Assembly: GCA_947623455.1 (NCBI GenBank) | Contig: OX392542.1 | Span: forward strand, 16,623,625-16,687,624 | DNA length: 64,000 nucleotides | Origin: Mimachlamys varia | Taxonomy: Eukaryota; Mollusca; Bivalvia; Pectinida; Pectinidae | Direction: 5' to 3' | Shown here: positions 46,934 through 58,564 of the stretch, piece after piece | Layout: each line of letters begins with the position of its first letter | Position numbering within the stretch: position 1 is the first letter of the stretch | Made by a program: the position numbers and the translations under genes | The notes under the pieces: generated by a model | Told to the model about the DNA's origin: nothing | The model's input: only the letters and a program-made list of their open reading frames with translations | Database searches by the model: none

Positions 46934-47071
46934 GTACATCTTCCAAGCAGACGTTCAGCAATGCATCGGAAATAGCGAATATGGCATTGGATATCCGGGC
47001 ATCTTGCAGCGATTTGGAGGTCGATATACTTCCGGATTCAAAGCTACGCATGCGCACCAGCATACACACGT
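46934..47071 (+). CDS. Gene 1, middle part of the cyclase domain
   Basis: A 138-nt exon after ttgttgcag, entering in phase 1. It encodes NASEIANMALDIRAS and ends with LRMRTSIHT. These align with the helix HA-x-EIA-x-MAL and the strand LR-x-R-x-GIHTG of class III guanylyl cyclases; the conserved Gly before Ile is Ser here. The preferred donor is cacacgt|gtatgt, which keeps phase 1 and ends the exon at the point where many cyclase genes are split (after IHT). If this donor is not used, the frame runs 27 nt further to a stop (47110-47112) through residues with no cyclase similarity. Confidence 0.65.
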
Positions 47072-48724
47072 GTATGTTCAATTTATCAGAACTTCCGGGT
47101 GGTTTGCGTTAAGGATATTTAATTTGGTAAAAAATGTTTTGTGTTGCCTTTTCTTGATATTGAGTATGCAGGGAACGTTACCGGTGTTCACACTACACAT
47201 CAAGACGATGACTCCAGATTTAGATACTCGACAAGTTTATTTTGGTCCAATAATAAAAACCCTGTAGGCAAAACAAATACAACATATAAATCTCACATGC
47301 TACGAAACATACCTCGCATACTTACATATGTAACATAGATAAAGGGAAATAATTCCGTTGGCAACTGCTATGGTATAACATATATCTATCGTACCCTATC
47401 AAATGCATATAGACAATGATATTTATAAATATAACAATTTCTAAATCTTTAGTATGAATATATAATTTCATTTATCTATTCCAAATGATTATAAATTCAT
47501 TCTTTACATAATCACATAAATATCATTCCTTTCAAACCTATACTTTTACTCTAACAATTACACAAAGACACTATTAAATTTCTACATACATTCTTCAGAT
47601 AAAATCCAAGTGCATACATATTTAAAATCATTTCAGACCTAAGGTATACTCACCCCACAGCTATGGTGTGGAGGTTTTCCCCAAGTTCTCCAATCTTCAG
47701 TACAGTGCAGTTTTCCCAGGAGCTTTATATATTGTAAAATAATATAAATTTAACCATTAATATTTTAACCCTTATGAATTGAAAAAGAAATTCATCAAAA
47801 TATAATTTTACAAAAAGACTTATCTTTGCATATTCAATTTTCACAATTTTCATTAATTCAAATGACAATATGTCAATTACTTTAGAAAATATAAAACTTG
47901 TATAACTTCAATTAAATTACAAAACACAATATCTCCTACATTATCTCTAATATAAGATATCCAAAAACCTATTACAAAAATTAAAGTAAAAACTTACCAA
48001 AGAGTTAATTTATTCAAGTTTCCCCATAATGTCAAAAGCTGTTGTTCGGATGAAGGTCAGGAGCAGAGTGCCCAAGGTGGCCAAAGCCTTTACCCAGGTA
48101 AACTTAGGCATCTGTCCTGACCTATCATATGGCTCGTCCTCTGTCAGGTGTCATAACAACTCTCTCTCACTTACTCACTCACGTGCATACACAGGTGAAT
48201 ACATGTCCCACACACAGATCCATTACAAGCCCTTGCACTACCTTTCACACCAGAAAACAAGTGCTTACATAATATATAACATTTCTGACAAACCTGATAC
48301 ATTACACTATATATTCTAAATGCTTGACATATATATTTAACTAATTATATAATATTTAGTATATATGAAACTATATATGGCTACAAATAAATCTAAATAT
48401 ATACCCTATTATATTTCTCATGCATTGTGATTTCGCTAATATGGCGAAAAAGTTACGGCTGCTCGCGATCGCGTGATGAGAACTACAAGAAACAACGGCT
48501 ATCATAAACGTTATATTTTATTATAATACTCATGACTTTTTATAATATTTAATAAAGTTAGACAAAAATGTTATCGAAATGATGTTCAATATCATAATGC
48601 CAGTTTGATAATTTGTTTTTGTTTTTATGCCTAGCCGACTGTTTTTACAAACTATCGCCGAATCCCGAGCCTCGTTTTCATATATATGGGGAGCTAGCTG
48701 ATGTTGCAACACAACTAAAGAAGA

Positions 48725-48830
48725 GTTGTAGTGGTAAGTATTGTAAACACATGTAAAGCGCTGTATAGTTGTAGTGGTAAGTATTGTAAACACATGTAAA
48801 GCGCTGTATAGTTGTAATGGTAAGTATAAT
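48725..48830 (+). repeat. 43-bp minisatellite, about 2.4 units
   Basis: Units start at 48725 and 48768 (gttgtagtggtaagtattgt, then aaacacatgtaaagcgctgt), with a third, partial and diverged, at 48811. Intronic and non-coding. Confidence 0.8.
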
Positions 48831-48964
48831 TAACACAAGTATATGATATAAAGATACGGAGAAAAAGTGTGAAATATTAATAGGATAGGTACCATTGATA
48901 TATTCGATTGTAGTCTTGATATTAAGAATGATAGAAAGTGGAAAGCTAGATATCGCAATACGTA

Positions 48965-49199
48965 TAGGTATAATAATAATAATAACAATATACAATATTT
49001 GATTTAGCGCCTTATTTAGCTAACATAAGCCACTCTAAAGCGCTTTACAGTACATAGATATACAATTCTTATACAATCAATACAATTAACACATACAGTT
49101 CTAGCATATACAATTTTGAGGAGTTCGCAGGAGCTGCCTTATCGGGCGCTAACTACTTGTCCTATACCACCTGGCTAATATCTCCATATGTGTGTGTTA
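48965..49199 (-). mobile_element. Reversed 3' part of the SINE at 6326
   Basis: On the minus strand it reads acacacatatggagatatta, then gccaggtggta, ggagctcctgcgaactcct-like sequence, and aaagcgctttagagtggctt. It ends in an ATT-rich tail (48970-48990). It matches the body and 3' end of the SINE at 6326-6775. The tRNA-like head is missing. Lies in an intron of gene 1. Confidence 0.7.
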
Positions 49200-49454
49200 C
49201 GGAGAAGTTGGAGTAAAGATCATCGAGGCTGTTGATTGCTTCTCTGGAGATATATGGAAATATTGACAGGTCGAAACGTCCGATAACTGATATAACCCTA
49301 TTTGGTTTAACGTTTTTGCTTCCGAAACTATTCCACTATGTAGCTTTTCTTGTTTTCTTTTGTAGTTATAATACACAAAGTATGATGTATGGCGTATTAA
49401 AAAAAAATCAGCATTATCTAAACTAAACCAAATTTTATTGTCATCGTTCTTCAG

Positions 49455-49546
49455 CAAACAGAATCCACATCAGTGAACAGGTCGGGATCATGCTTCGGAA
49501 GGAACATCTGTACGATGTACAACGAAGGGGCTATATCATACTTCCG
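49455..49546 (+). CDS. Gene 1, late part of the cyclase domain
   Basis: A 92-nt exon from gttcttcag to cttccg|gtgagt, phase 1 to phase 0. It encodes NRIHISEQVGIMLRKE, then YDVQRRGYIILP. This matches the cyclase segment K-I-H-V/I-S-E-x-T ... F-x-x-x-RG near the end of the domain, which fixes the frame. Its donor is copied three times in 22-bp steps just downstream. The exon before it in a normal cyclase is missing; splicing directly from 47071 would still be in frame. Confidence 0.65.
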
Positions 49547-49617
49547 GTGAGTAGAAATCATACTTCCGGTGAGTAGAAATCACACTTCCGGTGAGTAGAA
49601 ATCATACTGCCGACAGG
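49525..49617 (+). repeat. 22-bp repeat of a 5' splice site
   Basis: The block atcatacttccggtgagtag (22-bp period with aa) is present from the exon end onward, with donors at 49547, 49569 and 49591. A fourth unit reads catactgccgac and has lost the GT. A further degenerate copy (catacttccggttgt) lies near 49822. The first unit covers the exon end of gene 1, so donors 2 and 3 are competing sites 22 and 44 nt downstream. Confidence 0.85.
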
Positions 49618-49902
49618 GAATTAGCCATATTTAAAGTAGAAATATCGCATTTTTGTCAAAGATGACGAGAAGAATTACATATTTTATAATAAGACTCTAA
49701 TTCTAAACACATTGCAGGAATTTTCAAGCATGTTCTGTTATAACTCAGCCTCAGTTTCGGAATTAATTTGTCATATTTACGCATTGACTTTTACATACTA
49801 ACGATACAAGGGGTGAAAAGCATACTTCCGGTTGTAATAAATCTCACGTAGTTTAAGTTCATATTGTAACATAAATAATAGCAGTTTATTTTTTTCTCGC
49901 AG

Positions 49903-50175
49903 AGTGGTAGATACCTGGCAACCCAGTGGTTGCTTGGCCGCAGAGTCTCCGTATGTTACCCGATCAATGACGCTACGAGGAAAATCAACTTCATGCCAAT
50001 CCAGCTCGCCAAAAAACCGATCTACAAATTCGATGAAGAGAAAGTAAAATACGTTTCTCCACACTGGATGTCATCTAACTTCTCCGAGACAAGCTCGATG
50101 AGTCCAGCTCTAAGTGAAACCTCCTATTCCGAATCCGAGTATGGCTTCAACGGCAGCTACGACAGTGAAACATAG
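49903..50175 (+). CDS. Gene 1, last exon and C-terminal tail
   Basis: A 273-nt exon after the acceptor tttttctcgcag, phase 0, ending in TAG at 50173-50175. It begins SGRYLATQWLLGR, which fits the last strand of guanylyl cyclases (x-T-Y-W-L-x-G), with Gln in place of Tyr. A tail of about 75 residues follows, ending in a Ser-rich acidic stretch (SSNFSETSSMSPALSETS, then YSESEYG) with many possible phosphorylation sites. Such a tail is beyond the normal domain end. The exon starts in frame with the preceding one. Confidence 0.7.
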   Translation, partial: SGRYLATQWLLGRRVSVCYPINDATRKINFMPIQLAKKPIYKFDEEKVKYVSPHWMSSNFSETSSMSPALSETSYSESEYGFNGSYDSET

Positions 50176-50559
50176 ATACAAATTCAGCCCCTGCTACGAC
50201 AGGGTTTATTTAAGCAATAATTGTATTAGCGAATGTTGTTATGGTCCTTGAACACACATTGGTATTGATGGTAAACTTCATAAAGCCCAATAAGGGATTT
50301 ATAAATATGATAACATGTAGTATTGCTATCTATGTATCTGTAAATGTATTTAATTTAGCTATTTCGGACAATTTTTGAACGAAAAGTGTTGACAACAATG
50401 AAATTGGTGACGTCACAAAAAAATTTAATGACGTTGTAAAAGCAAATGTTGTTATTTAATTAACATATATCATTGAATATTTACTCCCTCCTGAATAGCT
50501 TTATGTGGATACTATAATTGGTTATGACGTCATCTTGCACGACAGATCACTATTTCTTC
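50176..50559 (+). other. Probable 3' UTR of gene 1
   Basis: Follows the stop codon. No clean AATAAA is seen close by. The part from about 50200 to 50480 (with tttaagcaataat, gaatgttgttat, aacacacattggtattgatg and ttttgaac) recurs in diverged form at about 52555-52870. Confidence 0.4.
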
Positions 50560-50850
50560 TCGAGGAGTGTTGTTACACTGACAACCAGCGATATGCATCT
50601 TTATTGGAGCCATTCGTCATATAGACAGTACAGTAGCTTGAGGAGTATGTTACACTGACAACCAGCGACATGCATCTTTCTTGGAGCCATTCGTCATATA
50701 GACAGTACAGTAGCTTGAGGAGTATGTTACACTGACAACCAGCGACATGCATCTTTCTTGGAGCCATTCGTCATATAGACAGTACAGTAGCTTGAGGTGT
50801 ATATTACTTGCATATAGACAGTACAGTAGCTTGAGGAGTATGTTACTTGC
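50560..50850 (+). repeat. 77-bp minisatellite, about 3.5 units
   Basis: Full units end in gtacagtag followed by cttgagg(a/t)gta, with cttgagg at 50637, 50714 and 50791. The core is ttacactgacaaccagcga, then atgcatctttcttggagcca. Two shortened units (cttgcatatagacagtacag) follow to about 50850. The minus frame over it is a repeat translation. Confidence 0.8.
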
Positions 50851-50889
50851 ATATACAACATATCATTGTTTGATTTCTTCATTAAGAAA

Positions 50890-51575
50890 TTATTGTCATT
50901 TGGATGAACCGCTCTGAGAAGACATATGAAATAGGTTGTTATTATTTGTATTTATATTCTAATATTTAATTATATATACTGAGTTTGTTTTGTACACAAA
51001 CAAGAATTAAAAACTTAATTTGCGAGCTTTCGAAAACGTCTGTTTACTTTGTCAAGCAAGGAGTACAATAGCCGAGTGTCGGTGTTCTGAACGCTGAAAA
51101 CAGCTCACTACCCATTCCGCCCCTTATTGGTATTAAAGAATCCTTATGGATTAGGAAGGAAGGGGATTCAATGAACAGAGACGAGGGGGCACCAGGTGAG
51201 TCATCTTTATGACCCTATTTTAGCATCCAGTAAGGGGCGAAATGTGTAAACATCTTACCCGTCCCTCTGTCTACCTGTAGTATTAGAGTACATTTGGACG
51301 AAATGTCGCGCTACGTTTTTGACAGCTGACTTCTCTAACTCGACCTATTTTGGGTAGTGAGCTGATTTCAGCGGTCAGAACACCGACACTCGGATATTGT
51401 ACTCTTTGCTTGACATAGAAAACAGACGTTTTCGAAAGCTCGCAAATTTAGTTTTCGATTCCTGTTTGTGTGCAAAGCAAACTCAGTATATATAATTAAA
51501 TGTTAGAATATAAAAACAAATAATAACAACCTATTTCATATGTCGTCTCAGAGCGGTTCATCCAAATGACAAAAC
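50890..51575. mobile_element. Inverted-repeat element with about 210-bp arms
   Basis: The left arm (about 50893-51112: gtcatttggatgaaccgctc ... gcgagctttcgaaaacgtct ... gtagtgagct-type end) is repeated in reverse complement at about 51355-51573. Arms differ by small changes. The centre (51113-51354) contains ccgccccttattgg-type and ggggcgaaatg-type pieces that also partly pair. No ORF. A non-autonomous foldback element; the exact target duplication is not clear. Confidence 0.7.
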
Positions 51576-53356
51576 GAACTCAGTATAACTATATCATTCA
51601 TACCAAACTGATGAATCTTATTCCTAATAACAATTAATTACTGCAAAAGACAACATATATTTTGCTACTCGTGTTTATCTTACTGTTATCTGTCATAACC
51701 ATCTCGCACTCTTTTATTATAATCTTTTGTTTGATGGAAGAAACTTAACAGGCGGGCACACTACTATTGGAGTTATGTCCCTTCGTATCAAGTTTATATT
51801 TTGGCGCATTGTGTCGCCAAAAGTTGGCTAGTAATAAGAAAAATAAAGCCTAAACTAAGAAAATTAATGATATTTTAAACAGAAATGAAAGTTATGTTTT
51901 AACAAAGTGTGACCTATTTGTCCGTTTCGGGTGTTATAAACTTGTAATATGTAATCTGGTTAACACTCTTCTTGGATGATACAATTTTCTTGGTTTTCGC
52001 ATGTATTTTATAATCGTTACATATATCTATGTACCATACGTTAACAAATAAAACTGTAATAAATCATGAATCTTAAAGTTTTCTGTACTTTTTGGCTCAA
52101 AAGTAGAGAATATATATTCATACAGTGGGTTGACATAAAGATGCTGTTTAAATGACAACTTGTTATTTACATGCTTCTGCTTTTTCATTTATTTGTTAAT
52201 GAGAACTTTATAAAATGAAACTTTTTTTCTGCAAAAAGAAAGAAAAACTAGAACAGATCTCGGTTTATACTGTTTTTATTCAAGTTAAGGACAAATATGG
52301 AAAAAGTGTTTCCTTCCATGGCACCTCCCAGCTTCCGTAGTTACCCTGTAAATGACGGCTTATATCACAATTGCATGCTGATATCTGTATCTAAAACTAA
52401 CAACTTCTGATCAAATATATGTCAAGTGAAAGTTTAATTGCTCGATTAATGTCGTCATTATTTTGTTGACGTCATTAGTATCATGACGTCAATCGTCATA
52501 AAAGCAACGTTGGATACGACAGTTCGTGTCAGGAAGATCACTGTTCCATCATGTAAATATTTAAGCAATGAATGTTTTTAGCAGATGTTGTTACAATCCT
52601 ATAACACACATTGCTATTGATGACAAACAAAATAATACCGGTAGGGATTTATGAAAGTTTATCAGCAATAACAATATGTGTCATAGGATTGTCACAATGT
52701 TCGCTAAGATGTTCATTCCTTATATTTTTACATTTTGATAGAAATTTGTTCTTTATTTTGCTACTTCGAACCAATTTTGAACAGCAAATCAAGTGCAGAC
52801 ACCAATGAAAGTGATGAATGTCACAATAGCAACAGTTGTTATAGTCTGAGGAACTGGGTGTTATAGGCGTATGACAGCAGCTGCCTCTTAGCATTGTCAA
52901 TGCAAAATTGCAGAGCAAATGTAAATATTCATGTATGTGCTTTTATTTCGGTGAAATCGAAATATTTCAGAAAAATGATAAAATTATCAAATTGGAATAC
53001 TATAGACATTCTACAAAAGAATATTTCATTCAAAATTTAAGACAATAGTATTTACTATATTATTCGTTTATTCGTTTCGTATACATCGCATTATTATATA
53101 TGTTGTAATACGTATGAGCCATAAGTCTTAAAGTAAATAAACAATGCAATACAATACTGTTTGTTTTTTTGTTTTGTTTTTTTTTTTACTTTTTTGAGGT
53201 AAGCCCTTAATTAGGATTGTTAAATGAAGCGCTTAAGAGAAATTTTACAAAATATATAGACCGTTATTTAAATGTTTATATATTACATTGTTATTTATTG
53301 CTACTTTTAATGTACATTGGGTCAAGTTAAAGAGAAAAGGACAAAACAATAACAAT
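51576..53356. other. AT-rich stretch; includes a diverged copy of the gene 1 3' UTR
   Basis: From about 52555 to 52870 the sequence repeats, with many changes, the 3' UTR-like block at 50200-50480, preceded by a similar tacgacag. No coding counterpart of the last exon is present here. Elsewhere there is a polyadenylation-like aataaaactgtaataaa (52047). No other gene is recognised. Confidence 0.4.
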
Positions 53357-53421
53357 TTAAGAATGTTTACCAAAATGTACCCATCCGGGGGCCAGTGTGA
53401 TCGATGTGGACGTAACATTGC
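53357..53421 (-). CDS. Candidate terminal exon of gene 2
   Basis: On the minus strand the acceptor gctgtttgtgtttcag is followed by a frame GNVTSTSITLAPGWVHFG, then KHS and a stop at 53357-53359. Entering in phase 1, it joins in frame to the mucin-like exon 60290-60583, and the Ser/Thr-rich start fits such a protein. The intron would be 6.9 kb and hold both satellites. No membrane anchor would be encoded, so gene 2 would make a secreted protein. Evidence is only phase and composition. Confidence 0.22.
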
Positions 53422-53479
53422 CTGAAACACAAACAGCATGATGACCAGTCATATACATCGCGGTATATAACTAACATAC

Positions 53480-56400
53480 ATGTAGGCTACATCTAACAAA
53501 GCGTCGGAGAGTAAGGTACAGAGAGGTCAGAACAGGTCATAAACATAGGCTATTTATAACAATGTGTCTGAGAGTAAGGTACATAGAGGTCAGAACAGGT
53601 CACACAACATAGGCTACATCTAACAATGTGTCGGAGAGTAAGGTACAGAGAGGTCAGAACAGGACACACAACATAGGCTATTTCTAACAATGTGGCGGAG
53701 AGTAAGGTACAGAGAGGTCAGAACAGGTCACACAACATAGGCTATTTCTAACAATGTGTCGGAGAGTAAGGTACAGACCAGGTCACAAAACATAGGCTAT
53801 TTCTAACAATGTGTCGGAGAGTAAGGCACAGAGAGGTCAGAACAGGTCACACAACATAGGCTATTTCTAACAATGTGTCGGAGAGTAAGGTACAAAAAGG
53901 TAAGAACAGGTCACATAACATAGGCTATTTCTAACAATGTGTCGAAGTGTAAGGTTCGGAACAGGTCAGACAACACAGGCTATTTCTAACAATGTGTCGT
54001 AGAGTAAGGTACAGAGAGGTCAGAACAGGTTACATAACATAGGCCATTTCTAACAAAGCGTCGGAGAGTAAGGTACAGAGAGGTCAGAACAGGATACACA
54101 ACATAGGCTATTTCTAACAATGTGTCGGAGAGTAAGGTACAAAGAGGTAAGAACATATCACACAACTTAGGCTATTTCTAACAATGTGTCGGAGAGTAAG
54201 GTACAAAGAGGTAAGAACATATCACACAACTTAGGCTATTACTAACAATGTGTCGGAGAGAAAGGTACAGAGAGGTCAGAAAAGGTTACATAACATAGTC
54301 TATTTCTAACAATGTGTCGGAGAGAAAGGTACAGAGAGGTCAGAACAGGTTACACATTATAGGCTATTTCTAACAATGTGTCGGAGAGAAAGGTACAGAG
54401 AGGTCAGAACAGGTCACAAAACATAGGCTATTTCTAACAATGTGGCGGAGAGTAAGGTACAGAACAGGTCACACAACATAGGCTATTACTAACAATGTGT
54501 CGGAGAGTAAGGTACAGGGAGGTCAGAACAGGTCAAAAAACATAGGCTATTTCTAACAATGTGTCGGAGAGTAAGGTACAAAGAGGTCAGAACAGGTCAC
54601 ACAACATAGGCTATTTCTAACAATGTGTCGGAGAGAAAGGTTCAGAGAGGTCAGAACAGGACACACAACATAGGCTATTTCTAACAATGTGTCGGAGAGT
54701 AAGGTACAGAGAGGTCAGAACAGGACACACAACATAGGCTATTTCTAACAATGTGTCGGAGAGTAAGGTAAAGAGAGGTAAGAACAGGTCACATAACATA
54801 GGCTATTTCTAACAATGTGTCGGAGAGAAAGGTTCAGAGAGGTCAGAACAGGACACACAACATAGGCTATTTCTAACAATGTGTCGGAGAGTAAGGTACA
54901 GAGAGGTCAGAACAGGACACACAACATAGGCTATTTCTAACAATGTGTCGGAGAGTAAGGTAAAGAGAGGTAAGAACAGGTCACATAACATAGGCTATTT
55001 CTAACAATGTGTCGGAGAGTAAGGTACAGAGAGGTCAGAACAGGTCACACAACATAGACTATTACTAACAATGTGAAGGAGTGTAAGGTACAGAACAGGT
55101 CACAAAACATAGGCTATTTCTAACAATGTGTCGGAGTGTAAGGTACAGAACAGGTCACATAACATAGGCTATTAATAACAATGTGTCGGAGAGTAAGGTA
55201 CAGAACAGGTCACACAACATAGGCTATTAATAACAATGTGTCGGAGAGTAAGGTACAAAGAGGTAAGAACATATCACACAACATAGGCAATTTCTAACAA
55301 TGTGTCGGAGAGTAAGGTACACAGAGGTCAGAACAGGTCACAAAACATAGGCTTTTTCTAACAATGTGTCGGAGAGTAAGGTACAGAGAGGTCAGAACAG
55401 GTCATAAACATAGGCTATTTCTAACAATGTGTCGGAGAGTAAGGTACAAAGAGGTCAGAACAGGACACACAACATAGGCTATTTCTAACAATGTGTCGGA
55501 GAATAAGGTAAAAAGAGGCCAGAACAGGTTACACAACATAGGCTATTTCAAACAATGTGTCGGAGAGTAAGGTACAGAGAGGTCAGAACAGGACACACAA
55601 CATAGGCTATTTCTAACAATGTGTCGGAGAGTAAGGTACAGAGAGGTCAGAACAGGAGACACAACATAGGCAATTTCAAACAATGTGTCGGAGAGTAAGG
55701 TACAGAGAGGTCAGAACAGGACACACAACATAGGCTATTTCAAACAATGTGTCGGAGAGTAAGGTACAGAGAGGTCAGAACAGGACACACAACATAGGCT
55801 ATTTCAAACAATGTGTCGGAGAGTAAGGTACAGAGAGGTCAGAACAGGACACACAACATAGGCTATTTCTAACAATGTGTCGGAGAGTAAGGTACAGAGA
55901 GGTCAGAACAGGACACACAACATAGGCTATTTCTAACAATGTGTCGGAGAGTAAGGTACAGAGAGGTCAGAACATATCACACAACATAGGCAATTTCTAA
56001 CAATGTGTCGGAGAGTAAGGTACACAGAGGTCAGAACACGTTACAAAACATAGGCTTTTTCTAACAATGTGTCGGAGAGTAAGGTACAGAGAGGTCAGAA
56101 CAGGTCATAAACATAGGCTATTTCTAACAATGTGTCGGAGAGTAAGGTACAAAGAGGTCAGAACAGGACACACAACATAGGCTATTTCTAACAATGTGTC
56201 GGAGAATAAGGTAAAAAGAGGCCAGAACAGGTTACACAACATAGGCTATTTCAAACAATGTGTCGGAGAGTAAGGTACAGAGAGGTCAGAACAGGACACA
56301 CAACATAGGCTTTTTCTAACAATGTGTCGGAGAGTAAGGTACAGAGAGGTCAGAACAGGTCACACAACATAGGCTATTACTAACAATGTGTCGGAGAGTA

Positions 56401-58440
56401 AGGTACAGAGAGGTCAGAACAGGTCACACAACATAGACTATTTCTAACAATGTGTCGGAGAGTAAGGTACAGAGAGGTCAGAACAGGACACACAACATAG
56501 ACTATTTCTAACAATGTGTCGGAGAGTAAGGTACAGAGAGGTCAGAACAGGTCACACAACATAGGCTATTTCTAACAATGTGTCGGAGAGTAAGGTACAG
56601 AGAGGTCAGAACAGGTCACACAACATAGGCTATTTCTAACAATGTGTCGGAGAGTAAGGTACAGAACAGGTCACACAACATATACTATTTCTAACAATGT
56701 GTCGGAGAGTAAGGTACAGAGAGGTCAGAACAGGACACACAACATAGGCTATTTCAAACAATGTGTCGGAGAGTAAGGTACAGAGAGGTCAGAACAGGAC
56801 ACACAACATAGGCTATTTCAAACAATGTGTCGGAGAGTAAGGTACAGAGAGGTCAGAACAGGACACACAACATAGGCTATTTCTAACAATGTGTCGGAGA
56901 GTAAGGTACAGAGAGGTCAGAACAGGACACACAACATAGGCTATTTCTAACAATGTGTCGGAGAGTAAGGTACAGAGAGGTCAGAACATATCACACAACA
57001 TAGGCAATTTCTAACAATGTGTCGGAGAGTAAGGTACACAGAGGTCAGAACAGGTTACAAAACATAGGCTTTTTCTAACAATGTGTCGGAGAGTAAGGTA
57101 CAGAGAGGTCAGAACAGGTCATAAACATAGGCTATTTCTAACAATGTGTCGGAGAGTAAGGTACAAAGAGGTCAGAACAGGACACACAACATAGGCTATT
57201 TCTAACAATGTGTCGGAGAATAAGGTAAAAAGAGGCCAGAACAGGTTACACAACATAGGCTATTTCAAACAATGTGTCGGAGAGTAAGGTACAGAGAGGT
57301 CAGAACAGGACACACAACATAGGCTTTTTCTAACAATGTGTCGGAGAGTAAGGTACAGAGAGGTCAGAACAGGTCACACAACATAGGCTATTACTAACAA
57401 TGTGTCGGAGAGTAAGGTACAGAGAGGTCAGAACAGGTCACACAACATAGACTATTTCTAACAATGTGTCGGAGAGTAAGGTACAGAGAGGTCAGAACAG
57501 GACACACAACATAGACTATTTCTAACAATGTGTCGGAGAGTAAGGTACAGAGAGGTCAGAACAGGTCACACAACATAGGCTATTTCTAACAATGTGTCGG
57601 AGAGTAAGGTACAGAGAGGTCAGATCAGGTCACACAACATAGGCTATTACTAACAATGTGTCGGAGAGTAAGGTACAGAACAGGTCACACAACATATACT
57701 ATTTCTAACAATGTGTCGGAGAGTAAGGTACAAAGAGGTCAGAACATATCACACACCATAGGCTATTACTAACAATGTGTCGGAGAGTAGGGTACAGAAC
57801 AGGTCACACAACATAGACTATTTCTAACAATGTGTCTGAGAGTAAGGCACAGAACAGGTCACACAACATAGACTATTTCTAACAATGTGTCCGAGAGTAA
57901 GGTACAGAACAGGTCACACAACATAGACTATTTCTAACAATGTGTCGGGGAGTAAGGTACAGAGAGGTCAGAACATGTTACACAACATAGGCTATTTCTA
58001 ACAATGTGTCGGAGAGTAAGGTACAGAACAGGTCACACAACATAGACTATTTCTAACAATGTGTCGGAGAGTAAGGTACAAAGAGGTCAGAACATATCAC
58101 ACACCATAGGCTATTACTAACAATGTGTCTGAGAGTAAGGTACATAGCAGGTCACACAACATAGACTATTTCAAACAATGTGTCTGAGAGTAAGGCACAG
58201 AACAGGACACACAACATAGGCTATTTCTAACAATGTGTCGGAGAGTAAGGTACAGAGAGGTCAGAACATATCACACACCATAGGCTATTACTAACAATGT
58301 GTCTGAGAGTAAGGTACATAGCAGGTCACACAACATAGACTATTTCAAACAATGTGTCTGAGAGTAAGGCACAGAACAGGTCACATAACATAGGCTATTT
58401 CTAACAATGTGTCGGTGAGTTAGGTACAAAAAGGTAGGAA
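53480..58440 (+). repeat. 64-bp satellite array, about 78 units
   Basis: The unit is ggctatttctaacaatgtgt, then cggagagtaaggtacagaga, then ggtcagaacaggtcacacaa, then cata (64 bp). A 55-bp form lacks nine bases (agaggtcag) between two cag copies and is frequent near both ends. Local higher-order repeats are visible: three units (192 bp) duplicated at 54617 and 54809. A longer block, with the variants aacatatcac...ggcaatttc and ggctttttc, appears at about 55267, 55974 and 56991. No open frame of interest. Confidence 0.9.
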
Positions 58441-58564
58441 CATGTTATACACAAGTGCAAAAAAGTCAGATATGTATTCTATGTAGAAAAAAAACATGGA
58501 TTTTTTTTTTGTAAGTAATAAATGTACGTTTCATAAAATACAGGTTTCTCCATACTTATGTATC

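Larger units (their letters stand above)
47072..49454. other. Intron of gene 1; expected cyclase exon not found
   Basis: A complete cyclase would need about 30 codons here for the stretch with G-V-V-G, the FGDTVN-like loop and the S/A-R-M helix. No exon with this sequence and phase 1/1 is seen. A segment at 47661-47733 (acceptor caccccacag, donor tatatt|gtaaaa) has a faintly similar frame (YGVEVFPKFSNLQYSAVF), but its phase does not fit both neighbours. The stretch also holds a 43-bp duplication (48725-48830), a reversed SINE (48965-49199) and AT-rich DNA. Confidence 0.5.

Noticed and set aside
47661..47733. Missing cyclase exon of gene 1
   Set aside because: The faint similarity (YSAVF for Y-C-L-F) needs entry in phase 2 and leaves in phase 0, while the neighbouring exons need phase 1 on both sides.
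48029..48319. Open frame starting MSKAVVRMKVRSR as a gene or exon
   Set aside because: No known domain, no fitting phase with gene 1, and the second half is a low-complexity CA/CT-rich stretch.
19626..58440. CRISPR-like arrays
   Set aside because: Units are directly adjacent without unique spacers, and the sequence is eukaryotic; these are satellites.
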